A stretch of DNA of 42,244 nt from an uncultured Bacteroidales bacterium (GTDB lineage: Bacteria > Bacteroidota > Bacteroidia > Bacteroidales > Paludibacteraceae). The notes below the pieces were generated by a model that saw nothing but the letters and a program-made list of their open reading frames with translations, had not been told where the DNA came from and searched no databases. The stretch lies in assembly GCA_902799185.1 (NCBI GenBank), contig CADBZO010000016.1, forward strand, positions 1 through 42,244, written 5' to 3'. Shown here one piece after another: positions 1 to 7,408 of this stretch. Positions within the stretch are counted from its first letter, which is position 1, and each line of letters opens with the position of its first letter. Made by a program: the position numbers and the translations under genes.

Positions 1-849
1 CGGCAGTTGAATGTATGCCTTGTTAGCCGCCAAAGCGTTGGTTCCTACGTACTCCAAGAAAGCGTTGCCTTTGAGGACATAGACGTTCTTCATAGAGGTA
101 GTATATGTATCAGTAGCCTTGAGCGCATTGCCTGTGAAATCAGCTGCTCCATTACCAACTGCGAAGTAGTAAGTCGTGCTCGGCGCGCCATTAACGATGA
201 CGCCTTCGCCAGCCTTTACGTAATCCACCTCATTCAAGTTCAGCAATTCACCGCTGATCGTACCTTTGTAAACCTTCGAAGCTGGATTAACAGGTTTTAC
301 ATCAGTAGTGTAAGAGAATGTAGCCCAACCGAACTCGTTGGTAGTAACCGAAGTTACAGCAGAAAAGTTAATAAAGAAACGATTTGCTATCGTTCTGCGA
401 CCTGCTGAAGTTACAGTAAACTCATATTTGCTATGATCGCCTGTAGCCTCAATAACAAACGGAGTTTCAGAAGTATTGTCTAAGTCATAGAAATAGAGAG
501 TTCCCTCAACGTTAGAGAATGTCATTGTAAACTTAGTTCCCACTTCGTCTGTTTCTACTAAAATGGGCAGGTTAGTAACTTCGTTGGTACGAACTGTACT
601 AACATCTTCAGTACCTTGAATAGAATAGATATTCAAGCTATATGCATTGCCTGAATTCATATTCTTACGGGTATCCTCAGATCCAAATTGATTGGAATAT
701 TGATTGTCATATTCCATGATATTCAGCACATCGTTACTAACAACATCTGTTTGATTTGAGGTTAGAGTAATTGTGCATCTTGCCGTACGATCAGCAAAGA
801 TTGTTGTACTGCACATGAGTGCAAGTGCAATATTAAATAATTTTTTCAT
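1..849 (-). CDS. Secreted Bacteroidales surface protein, C-terminus beyond window edge
   Basis: An open frame runs from an ATG (complement of 847-849) to base 1 without a stop, giving 283 residues; the rest lies outside the window. The N-terminus is a clear signal peptide (MKKLFNIALALMCSTTIFA). The stretch NEFGWATFSYTTDVKPVNPA followed by a valine-, glycine- and tyrosine-rich part (EGVIVNGAP, VYVLKGNAF) is the kind of C-terminal beta-rich module I know from secreted T9SS-type Bacteroidales proteins, so a sorting tail just past the edge is likely (inference). No enzymatic motif is visible. It lies 38 bases downstream of the 49-residue ORF on the same strand. An opposite-strand ORF at 7-408 is a shadow of this gene. 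Confidence 0.8.
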   Translation of the reverse strand, partial: MKKLFNIALALMCSTTIFADRTARCTITLTSNQTDVVSNDVLNIMEYDNQYSNQFGSEDTRKNMNSGNAYSLNIYSIQGTEDVSTVRTNEVTNLPILVETDEVGTKFTMTFSNVEGTLYFYDLDNTSETPFVIEATGDHSKYEFTVTSAGRRTIANRFFINFSAVTSVTTNEFGWATFSYTTDVKPVNPASKVYKGTISGELLNLNEVDYVKAGEGVIVNGAPSTTYYFAVGNGAADFTGNALKATDTYTTSMKNVYVLKGNAFLEYVGTNALAANKAYIQLP

Positions 850-887
850 AAATTATTAAAATTTAATGTCAATTATCACAAATTTGG

Positions 888-1037
888 TTAGAAGACTTTT
901 CTTTTAGGAGCCGAACCTCCTCCAATACTTCCACCAGAAGGACCACCTCCACCCGGTAATTCCGGGGAACCCATTAAGACACCGCCAAAAAACAATTCAG
1001 AAGTCTCAATATAAGGATTGATATATTCTTTTTTCAT
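888..1037 (-). CDS. Small Gly-rich protein, 49 residues (MKKxYINP type)
   Basis: The ATG is the complement of 1035-1037 and the stop is at 888-890. The product begins MKKEYINPYIETSELFFGGV, has a Gly/Pro/Ser-rich middle (GGGGPSGGSIGGG) and ends in a basic APKRKVF. From memory, many short Bacteroidales proteins start MKKxYxNP and end in a charged tail after a Gly/Ser-rich stretch; their function is unknown to me. There is no signal peptide. It lies between two secreted-protein genes on the same strand, downstream of a 19-bp hairpin that separates it from the 1180-residue gene. The ORF is short, so coding status rests on its N-terminal resemblance and its start context. Confidence 0.6.
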   Translation of the reverse strand: MKKEYINPYIETSELFFGGVLMGSPELPGGGGPSGGSIGGGSAPKRKVF

Positions 1038-1051
1038 TGTAACTATATCTT

Positions 1052-1095
1052 GATATTCCTCTCCGGGTAGAAATTCCTACCCGAAGAGAAATATC
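1052..1095 (-). terminator. Long hairpin between the 1180-aa gene and the small ORF
   Basis: Bases 1052-1070 pair with 1077-1095 as a 19-bp stem with two G-U pairs on the transcribed strand and a 6-nt loop. It starts 12 nt after the stop of the 1180-residue gene and ends 15 nt before the start of the 49-residue ORF. There is no T-run after it, so it could be a 3' end protector or an attenuator rather than a simple intrinsic terminator. Confidence 0.6.
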
Positions 1096-1106
1096 TAATT
1101 ACTTAT

Positions 1107-4100
1107 TTATTTTACGATACGTTGACCATCTACTACATAGATACCAGTCGGCAGGGTGTTGAGCAGACTGCTCTCACCAATATATTGACCAAGAACAGTA
1201 TAAATGCCCTTAGCAGAACGCGCTGCCTCAATATTTTCTACTCCAGTCGGAGTATTGTATCTCTCGACAACCTCAAAGCGTCCTTCAGCAGTTGCGCCTT
1301 CATTCATGGTGAATTCGTAGGTCATACCTTCCTCGACAGGAATGATAGCACCGCTGAGGTTATCACGGATAGCATAATTGAAGTTCCGAACATTGCTGAA
1401 CGAGAGGGTATATGCAGTTTCATTTGCAGTCTTAACGGTAATAGCAGTACCTAAAAGATTGTCGGTTGCTATTTGGCTGAATGCTTCACCATGGTTCGTA
1501 CTATAGATATTAAATACGTTCTCGCTCATGTATTTGCGTGCGTCAGCTCCGTTTTCGAAAGCATTGCTGTAGTTGTCTGCTTCACGAAGAACAACCTTAT
1601 CAGAAGAAGTAGGCGAGCTTACAACAATCGTAGCGCGAACACGTCCGTCATTGACATTACGTGCAGGAGCCAGAATAGGCACACCTATCTTTTGGGCGCA
1701 ATTCCAGATGGTAGATTCATAATCAATAGAACCTGCTTGAGCTTGTGTAGGACCACAATAGAGGATATAACCCTGCATCGGAGCAATTGTGGAGAATCCA
1801 GCAGTATGTTCTTCGATATCCAATTTACTAACTACCTCATGGCGGTTGTAGGTAGAGTTATATACCCACAAGGTCAAATCTACATCATCTCCATATTGAC
1901 CAGTTAAGCCATTAAAGAGTGCCTCGATATCCATTGGAGAAGTATAACTGTTTGCCAAAAGGTTATAGTATGGTTTTACGAACTGAAGCGGAGCATCACC
2001 ATTACCTTGCAAATTACCTTTGAAAGTATAAACGCCAGCCTCATTTGCGCCCGAGAAGTTCAGACGATAACCAACGAACGGTTCCAAATTGCTAATCGAA
2101 GTAACAGCCTCCCAAGGATTAGCACCATCAGCCACAAACTTATCCATATAGGTAGCACCACCAGCCGGGAAAATAATGCTTTCCGGAGCTCCTACCGTAG
2201 GAATACCGCAATGCTGCGGGAACCAGTTTTCTCCTACTTTGTGCGCTTTCGCGTACATCTGAACAGTTGCAGCAGGACGCGTATTTTCCTTTACATCCGG
2301 GTGGATCAAGAATGCTCCTGTACCAGCTGCATCAGATTTGATAACAATAGCATTCTCATTAGCAGTTACAATACCTGCTTCACCAACAGTTACAATAGCC
2401 TTGTCCTCTACAATCAGTTGACCTCCATCGGCAATATTAATACCGCCTTCACCAATTGCCAAAGTTGTACCCTCTTGTACTGTCAAAGATGCTCCACTAC
2501 CAATATGAAGTTGCTCTGCAACTGCATTTTTATTAGTCTCGTCTTTGCTAACAACAACGGTCTTTCCTTCCGGAATAGTAACGGCAGTTGTAGCTGCAGG
2601 AACCACATCTCCTACTTCTGTATCAGTCCAAGTCGTATTTTGCTGCCAAGGAATGGTTGCTCCTGTAGCTTCTTGTTTCTCTGTAGCAGTACCAACTACT
2701 TTCCAACGGTAACCATCAGAATATCCTTCTTCATCATTATTGATGGCGACCCAATTGTAGCCCGCAGGAAGCGGACCTTCGCCTCCATTTACGGCAGCCT
2801 GATACCATGCAGAATTCTCATCTATAGAAACAGGGAAAAGGACTTGACTATCTTTAGAGGTTCGCTTTTGAACGTGTAATTTATGAGTTAAGCCGTTTGC
2901 TTTTACCATACAACCTTCATACAGATAAACTAAACCAAATGTGCTGAACGCGTCGTTATTTCCAATAGCGATAGCATACGCTTTGTCTGTAGTGCTAAAT
3001 TTAGTATTATAGGCAGAAACGATTGCAGTAGTTGCTGTATACAATCCATAATGCACACCACCAGATACAGGTGTTCCATTAGGAGTATTTGTTGCTTGTA
3101 AATCACAATTCTCTATGAGAGCAACTCCACCTTTATGTTGAGGATCAAGAGATTGGCAGGCTACTGCACCATGAACACCTTTAACCGTTACTCCCTTCAT
3201 CTTTAATTGAGATCCGCTATCTGTAGTAACGCAGTATTTATGAGAATTTGCGGTTGATGCCTCGCCAGTATAAAGTCCACCTATAATATCCATCATTCCA
3301 TAGTTATGAATGGCTGCCGACTTGGCTAACATATGGGCATTGTATAAAGTGGCTGTACCTTTATTTACCAGTATCTCATTCATTGCTGCATTATAGCTAG
3401 TTGTAAAAGTAAGTACGTCCTCATTCTCAGAACTTCCTACAATTATTTCACCTCCCTCTTCTACGAGAATAATACTTCTGTCGCTAGCAATGGTTCCCTT
3501 GCCTACTAATGTTAACTTAGCGCCATTGGGAACTACTATACTATATCCTGCTCCTTGGTATGCGCAATTTAACGTAATATTTTCTGGAATGGATACAGTC
3601 TTTACGCCGTTAACGATAACTTGTCCACCGGCAGAAGTAAGATCTTCTGTTGAAATCGTGTACACCTCCGAACTATTTCCTTGCAGATAGGCAACAAGTG
3701 CATTATTCGAGATTAATATTCTTTTAGAGTTTTCATATTTAGAATATCCACCTGAAGCAGTCACATTTGCCGTGTAGCCATTCTTTGATATCTCAATATT
3801 TTTGTCTATAGATAAATTTGAAGCATCATTAGCATATAAAATCAAATAGTCTCCGTTATTTGCTTGAGAAACCGCATCTAAGAGATTTGTTTCATAAGCC
3901 ATAGACTGGGTATGGTTAAGAACTTTGGTATTACCTTGAGCAATAACTTTGTAATAGGTATAACCTTCACAAGTCTCATCGTGACCATTAAGCTTATGAC
4001 CTACTAATATTGCATCGCCAGACAAATCAGGCTTAGATAGTAAGAAACCTTCACCGATGTTAAATTTTGAAGGGTCGTCACTATACGCTCCTCCTGTTAT

Positions 4101-4649
4101 TTCTCCACCTTTATAACCGCCGTTATAAATAACACGACCGGGGTGAGCTGCAACAATCAGGTTAGGAGCGTCTACATACACGTAGTGAACACTGAATACT
4201 TCATAACACATAATGTAGAGGTTTCCATTACCTGATATTCTTACGGTCTCCTCTCCACCTGCTTGCCCAAAGAAGGCATCCGCAAAAGCTGTTGATTTAA
4301 TTACGTTAGTCGTACCTTCGGTTGCAACTATATTCAGGTTATGGTTTTGCATCGTGATAATATCACCACTACCTCCCACCAATGTTACACCAGATAGGGT
4401 TAATGTAATATCGGCGCTAATAGTAATAGCACCGGTGTTTTTAAATCCACCCGCGAGTGTCACATCCTTTGAAAGGTTAAGATTTCCAGATGTGTTAGTT
4501 AAAAGGGTTACTGTTGCGCCAGGATCGGCAGCATTGATCGCAGCTTGTAGAGTAGAATAATTCACTCCTCCGGTTTCAGCAACATCTACACCCCATGCCA
4601 TGACGGTGCATAGCAGCGTCATAAGCGGAATTAGAAAAATTTTCTTCAT
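1107..4649 (-). CDS. Large secreted protein with beta-helix-like repeats and T9SS C-terminal tail
   Basis: 1180 residues. Signal peptide at about 1-20 (MKKIFLIPLMTLLCTVMAWG). Residues 30-450 are rich in short hydrophobic strands separated by Gly/Asn turns (for example STLQAAINAADPGATVTLL, then TLSGVTLVGGSGDII), the look of a right-handed parallel beta-helix as in pectate-lyase-like surface proteins. A second strand-rich region lies around 700-1100. The last 45 residues (PTGVENIE ... GIYTVLGQ ... LPTGIYVVDGQRIVK) match the C-terminal sorting domain of type IX secretion cargo, so it should be exported through the outer membrane and anchored or released there. No catalytic motif was recognised, so no enzyme activity is claimed. 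The start follows an AT-rich leader typical of the phylum. Confidence 0.8.
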   Translation of the reverse strand: MKKIFLIPLMTLLCTVMAWGVDVAETGGVNYSTLQAAINAADPGATVTLLTNTSGNLNLSKDVTLAGGFKNTGAITISADITLTLSGVTLVGGSGDIITMQNHNLNIVATEGTTNVIKSTAFADAFFGQAGGEETVRISGNGNLYIMCYEVFSVHYVYVDAPNLIVAAHPGRVIYNGGYKGGEITGGAYSDDPSKFNIGEGFLLSKPDLSGDAILVGHKLNGHDETCEGYTYYKVIAQGNTKVLNHTQSMAYETNLLDAVSQANNGDYLILYANDASNLSIDKNIEISKNGYTANVTASGGYSKYENSKRILISNNALVAYLQGNSSEVYTISTEDLTSAGGQVIVNGVKTVSIPENITLNCAYQGAGYSIVVPNGAKLTLVGKGTIASDRSIILVEEGGEIIVGSSENEDVLTFTTSYNAAMNEILVNKGTATLYNAHMLAKSAAIHNYGMMDIIGGLYTGEASTANSHKYCVTTDSGSQLKMKGVTVKGVHGAVACQSLDPQHKGGVALIENCDLQATNTPNGTPVSGGVHYGLYTATTAIVSAYNTKFSTTDKAYAIAIGNNDAFSTFGLVYLYEGCMVKANGLTHKLHVQKRTSKDSQVLFPVSIDENSAWYQAAVNGGEGPLPAGYNWVAINNDEEGYSDGYRWKVVGTATEKQEATGATIPWQQNTTWTDTEVGDVVPAATTAVTIPEGKTVVVSKDETNKNAVAEQLHIGSGASLTVQEGTTLAIGEGGINIADGGQLIVEDKAIVTVGEAGIVTANENAIVIKSDAAGTGAFLIHPDVKENTRPAATVQMYAKAHKVGENWFPQHCGIPTVGAPESIIFPAGGATYMDKFVADGANPWEAVTSISNLEPFVGYRLNFSGANEAGVYTFKGNLQGNGDAPLQFVKPYYNLLANSYTSPMDIEALFNGLTGQYGDDVDLTLWVYNSTYNRHEVVSKLDIEEHTAGFSTIAPMQGYILYCGPTQAQAGSIDYESTIWNCAQKIGVPILAPARNVNDGRVRATIVVSSPTSSDKVVLREADNYSNAFENGADARKYMSENVFNIYSTNHGEAFSQIATDNLLGTAITVKTANETAYTLSFSNVRNFNYAIRDNLSGAIIPVEEGMTYEFTMNEGATAEGRFEVVERYNTPTGVENIEAARSAKGIYTVLGQYIGESSLLNTLPTGIYVVDGQRIVK

Positions 4650-4694
4650 AACTTTAAAAATTAAAAAGTTTTAAACTTCTGGAGCTTCGGCGTC

Positions 4695-4741
4695 ATCGAG
4701 TCGGGTAAGCGAGCTTACACTCGATTAGCACGAACCTTCAT
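4695..4741 (-). promoter_or_regulatory. Possible leader peptide and hairpin upstream of the 1180-aa gene
   Basis: On the minus strand an 8-codon ORF (MKVRANRV, 4741-4715) ends inside a hairpin. Bases 4695-4701 pair with 4719-4725, and 4705-4709 pair with 4714-4718, with a 3-nt bulge. The hairpin starts about 46 nt upstream of the ATG at 4649. The arrangement looks attenuator-like, but chance is possible. Confidence 0.3.
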
Positions 4742-4833
4742 AATTGTAATTGTTTTTAGTTAATACTTGAGGGTTGTTGCCCTCGTTAATTAGTTTGTTA
4801 TAGTTGTTATTCTTACATTATACTAACGTCATC

Positions 4834-4866
4834 TTCGACCGTCGTTCGACCGTCGTTCGACTGTCG
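4834..4866. repeat. Three tandem 11-nt repeats
   Basis: TTCGACCGTCG is repeated exactly at 4834-4844 and 4845-4855, then with one change (C to T) at 4856-4866. It lies in the non-coding stretch upstream of the 1180-residue gene. Confidence 0.8.
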
Positions 4867-4890
4867 TATTTGACTGCTATTTTATGTTGC

Positions 4891-5019
4891 TTTCTGTTCA
4901 CAGATTACACAAATTAAACTGATTTTTTTAAGGTCAAAAATTACCAAAAATATTCCAAAAATTATTTCTTTCTGTTCACAGATTGCACAAATCAAACAGA
5001 TTTTTTTAGTGGTCAAAAT
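4891..5019. repeat. Two imperfect direct repeats of about 50 nt
   Basis: Copies at 4891-4940 and 4969-5019 share TTTCTGTTCACAGATT followed by CACAAAT, a T-run and GGTCAAAA, with a few substitutions. They fill most of the 431-base gap 4650-5080, which otherwise holds only the leader hairpin, the 11-nt repeats and the terminator. Confidence 0.7.
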
Positions 5020-5027
5020 ACAACAAC

Positions 5028-5064
5028 AAAAAAGCGGTAAACCACTTTGGATTACCGCTTTTTT
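5028..5064. terminator. Bidirectional intrinsic terminator
   Basis: Bases 5028-5040 (A6 then GCGGTAA) pair perfectly with 5052-5064 (TTACCGC then T6), an 11-nt loop between. It lies 17 nt past the stop of the PIN fragment and works on either strand. Confidence 0.85.
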
Positions 5065-5080
5065 ATGTATTAACTATGTA

Positions 5081-5206
5081 TTAACGTGAGATGATTCGAA
5101 TCTTGGAAGGCTTAATCGCTTCGATTCCCATTAAATAGGCACCTATAATCACATTGGTATCTACGAAGATATGGTTGGGGTTGTATGGTTTAATACGCGC
5201 TGTCAT
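5081..5206 (-). pseudogene. Truncated PIN-domain toxin, 41 residues
   Basis: The ORF starts at 5206, one base after the stop of the upstream 59-residue ORF, and stops at 5081-5083. It begins MTARIKPYNPNHIFVDTNVI. The FVDTNVIIGAYL segment is the first strand and first acidic residue (D16) of a PIN-domain nuclease. A normal PIN protein has about 130 residues and two or three further acidic residues. Here the frame goes straight to GIEAIKPSKIRIISR, which resembles a last strand plus tail. I infer an internal in-frame deletion that joined the N- and C-terminal ends. Nuclease activity is unlikely. Promoter, antitoxin-like ORF and terminator are all still in place. Confidence 0.6.
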
Positions 5207-5207
5207 T

Positions 5208-5387
5208 TTAGAAAGCCAAATTGGGGAACATTTGTCTCTCTTGCTCAGACAATAAATCAATATTGCCAGCCATCCACATACCTACTTGCGCATTTACCAG
5301 ATCTTTGTATTTTAATCCCGTCTTCTTGAGAAGAAGATTTAATACAGCCTTACGCTCATTCTCAATTTTTCTTTCCTTTTCAGACAT
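5208..5387 (-). CDS. Small antitoxin-like protein, 59 residues, partner of the PIN fragment
   Basis: The ATG is the complement of 5385-5387 and the stop is at 5208-5210. The product begins MSEKERKIENERKAVLNLLL and ends RQMFPNLAF, is highly charged in the N-terminal half and probably helical. It sits one base upstream of the PIN-domain remnant, the usual order for a type II antitoxin gene. A Bacteroidota promoter lies about 30 nt upstream. I do not recognise the family. The antitoxin role is inferred only from position and size. Confidence 0.6.
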   Translation of the reverse strand: MSEKERKIENERKAVLNLLLKKTGLKYKDLVNAQVGMWMAGNIDLLSEQERQMFPNLAF

Positions 5388-5417
5388 AACTCTATCCTTT
5401 CATTTGATTTTGCGCTG

Positions 5418-5449
5418 CAAAATTACAGCTTTTTTTTGAGATATGCAAG
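5418..5449 (-). promoter_or_regulatory. Promoter of the antitoxin-PIN pair
   Basis: On the minus strand TAATTTTG (5425-5418) matches the phylum -7 element TAnnTTTG. A CTTG (5449-5446), three of four bases of the -33 TTTG, stands 20 nt upstream. Confidence 0.6.
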
Positions 5450-5491
5450 TCTTTTTTCTTTCGACTTTCGACTTTTTTTTACGGTAATCCA

Positions 5492-5516
5492 ATATGTCAA
5501 AGACCGTTTGACATAT
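5492..5516. repeat. Perfect 10-bp inverted repeat
   Basis: ATATGTCAAA at 5492-5501 is followed by a 5-nt loop and TTTGACATAT at 5507-5516. It directly follows the terminator of the non-coding locus on the minus strand. Confidence 0.75.
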
Positions 5517-5517
5517 G

Positions 5518-5549
5518 AAAAAGCGGAGCTTCCTCGATTGAAGTTCCGC
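5518..5549 (-). terminator. Intrinsic terminator of the non-coding locus
   Basis: On the minus strand GCGGAACTTC (5549-5540) pairs with GAAGCTCCGC (5532-5523), one mismatch, 7-nt loop, followed by five T (5522-5518). Confidence 0.7.
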
Positions 5550-5889
5550 CATACAAAGCCCATATAAAAACGAAAGCGGGACTGCAATCTTGCCGTTCCA
5601 CTTACAGAGGCTCTGGTATTGCCTTTTGTTACAAACAGCAACACCGTAGCCCACGCCGTACATATATATAAAGGTACACGCACACGCGCATACACGTATA
5701 TACATACCATAGGCATCTTAGTGTCGCATTTGTTTTGTAACAACTTGTGAAATTTACCAGATTTCTGTAAGTCAAAACAAAGCGCGTAAGACGCTATTTC
5801 ATCATGTCCGTACCCCACCGCACTTAAAGGACACTCCCCTGACGTGGACTATAAAAAATATAATCTCACGAAGTGCAGATTATGGAATA
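5518..5889 (-). ncRNA. Candidate non-coding RNA bounded by promoter and terminator
   Basis: A consensus promoter (5895-5926) reads leftward. An intrinsic terminator (5518-5549) closes the unit about 370 nt later. The open frames inside (5400-5705 and 5423-5818) show no recognisable protein features and one runs through the terminator, so I read the locus as RNA. The middle (about 5655-5705) holds an alternating purine-pyrimidine stretch that can fold back on itself. I could not assign it to tmRNA, RNase P, 6S or SRP RNA by the conserved cores I know. The start is taken from the promoter. This also accounts for most of the 666-base gap 5388-6053. Confidence 0.45.
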
Positions 5890-5894
5890 CGGTG

Positions 5895-5926
5895 CAAAAG
5901 TACAACTTTTTTTTGATATGACCAAA
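5895..5926 (-). promoter_or_regulatory. Bacteroidota promoter of the non-coding locus
   Basis: Minus strand: TTTG at 5926-5923, 20-nt spacer, TACTTTTG at 5902-5895. Both boxes match the consensus exactly. Confidence 0.7.
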
Positions 5927-6011
5927 TAAAAAAGCAAAAAAATAGTTTTTTTTCTTAAAAGAGAAACTTTTGGTGCAACTCTCAAATCGTGCAAAAGTGC
6001 ATGAAAAACAT

Positions 6012-6049
6012 CAAAAAAACACCGCCACGCGGTTGAAACGTGACGGTGT
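6012..6049 (-). terminator. Intrinsic terminator of the AAA+ ATPase gene
   Basis: Bases 6019-6029 pair with 6039-6049 (11 bp, one G-T/U position) around a 9-nt loop. On the minus strand the stem is followed by seven T (6018-6012). It starts 4 nt after the stop codon at 6054. Confidence 0.85.
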
Positions 6050-6053
6050 AGGA

Positions 6054-7190
6054 TTAGTTTTCACTGATCTTATTTAAATAGATTCTTAAGAAAATATCAT
6101 CTACCGAATATTGCTTTTTATCGTCTAATGTTACTAAATCCAGTTCCAGCAAGTGCTTGATCGCATTTTGCACGGCACTGGAGGACAGCAAATGGTATTT
6201 ACGCAAGAACGGTCCACTCATAATCCTCTGCACGCGACCTTCTTTGGCAATGGCGAACAAGAGACTCTGTTGCCGTTCCGGCACGTGTGAAAGCAAACGG
6301 GCATATCGCGGTGTCTCTTCCTCTACGATATTATTAACGGCTTGTGTCAAGGTCTGTCTATCAGCCGTTTCATTCAGCCCTACCAAATCAAACAGCTCAT
6401 GACTGATACGCTGCATGGCATAGGTGTTGCTTTCGGCGATTTGATAAATCAAACGAACCAAACCGGCATCAATATGTTTGCGATACTGTTCAAACCAGTA
6501 GCACACAAATTCTACATACTTCTCTTCCGGAATAGCCTCTAATCCCATATAAGAGGCACTGTTGTAGAAAGGATGAGCTGACGCATTAAACATCTCCTCT
6601 AACATGTGGCGCTCGCTACCGGAGAAAATGAAATGTGCATTATTCATGTGCTGAATAAAACTGCGCAGCAGAGCTTCTACGTTCTTTTCCGGGTATTTAT
6701 TGATCTGCTGGAACTCGTCAAAACAAATGACGCAAGGCTTATCGGCCTGCTCCAGATACCGGAAAATGCTTTCAAACGTATATTCTATCTGGGCATTAGG
6801 ATTAAGCGAGAGACCAAACTGAGGCATCATACTCAGCGGATCAACTGACATGGTAACCGTCATCGACTGGACGGTAGCCAGAAATTGACGTGTAAACTTT
6901 TCACCTTTGCTTTGCAAGGCATCAAATACACAACGTCCGAAAGCGAAAGCGAAATCACGCAATGAGGAGGTGTGAAGCAAGTCAACATAGAAGAAATAGT
7001 AATTGTCCGCTATCTCCGGCAGTCGGCTGCAATGTTTTACCAAACGCGACTTACCCATGCGGCGTTCTGAGACCAGACATATGTTCTCCCCTCCGTGTAT
7101 CCCCTTGACCAATCTGGCAGTCTCTTGTATGCGGTCGCAAAAATAGGGAGCAGGGATGTCTCCTATCAGAATAAAAGGATTGTTAATCAT
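6054..7190 (-). CDS. AAA+ ATP-binding protein, archaeal-ATPase-like family
   Basis: 378 residues. Walker A is SERRMGKSRL (41-50), the RRxGKS form usual for this family. Walker B is CVICFDEFQQI (153-163, acidic D158 E159). A sensor-like FIFSGSE follows at 187-193. The C-terminal 90 residues look like a winged helix (SGPFLRKYHLLSSSAVQNAIKHL). Family members are common in Bacteroidales and their function is mostly unknown; DNA-linked or regulatory roles are suggested by the winged helix. It is monocistronic: a terminator follows at 6012-6049, and the plus-strand DUF2851 gene diverges from it. Length agrees with the family. Confidence 0.8.
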   Translation of the reverse strand: MINNPFILIGDIPAPYFCDRIQETARLVKGIHGGENICLVSERRMGKSRLVKHCSRLPEIADNYYFFYVDLLHTSSLRDFAFAFGRCVFDALQSKGEKFTRQFLATVQSMTVTMSVDPLSMMPQFGLSLNPNAQIEYTFESIFRYLEQADKPCVICFDEFQQINKYPEKNVEALLRSFIQHMNNAHFIFSGSERHMLEEMFNASAHPFYNSASYMGLEAIPEEKYVEFVCYWFEQYRKHIDAGLVRLIYQIAESNTYAMQRISHELFDLVGLNETADRQTLTQAVNNIVEEETPRYARLLSHVPERQQSLLFAIAKEGRVQRIMSGPFLRKYHLLSSSAVQNAIKHLLELDLVTLDDKKQYSVDDIFLRIYLNKISEN

Positions 7191-7227
7191 AAACAGTTGA
7201 CTATTAAAGAGTTCTACTCTACTGATG

Positions 7228-7235
7228 CAAAATTA
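7228..7235 (-). promoter_or_regulatory. Possible -7 element of the ATPase gene
   Basis: TAATTTTG on the minus strand matches TAnnTTTG and lies 38 nt upstream of the ATG. No good TTTG stands at the right distance, so support is partial. Confidence 0.4.
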
Positions 7236-7358
7236 CCGGAAATCAATTACCAAAAACCAATAATTTTTCAAATCTGCTGCAAAGATACAACAAATTTCTG
7301 ACATGCGCAAGAGTGCATGCCACTTTTTTATTTGAGATTTGATATTTTACATTTTTTA

Positions 7359-7390
7359 TTTGCATATATGAAAAAAAAACACTAATTTTG
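7359..7390 (+). promoter_or_regulatory. Promoter of DUF2851 gene
   Basis: TTTG at 7359-7362, 20-nt spacer, TAATTTTG at 7383-7390, an exact match. The TTG at 7388 lies in the -7 box and cannot be the start codon, which fixes the start at the ATG 7409. Confidence 0.8.
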
Positions 7391-7408
7391 TACCGAAAAC
7401 AAATCACG

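Noticed and set aside
7-408. Plus-strand ORF of 133 residues
   Set aside because: It is antisense to the secreted-protein frame that runs from 849 to the left edge, which has a signal peptide and typical composition.
4891-5019. Insertion sequence ends
   Set aside because: The two copies are direct, not inverted, and nothing between them resembles a transposase.
5423-5818. Minus-strand ORFs of 131 and 101 residues
   Set aside because: They overlap each other in different frames, run through or around the terminator and look low-complexity; the locus reads better as RNA.
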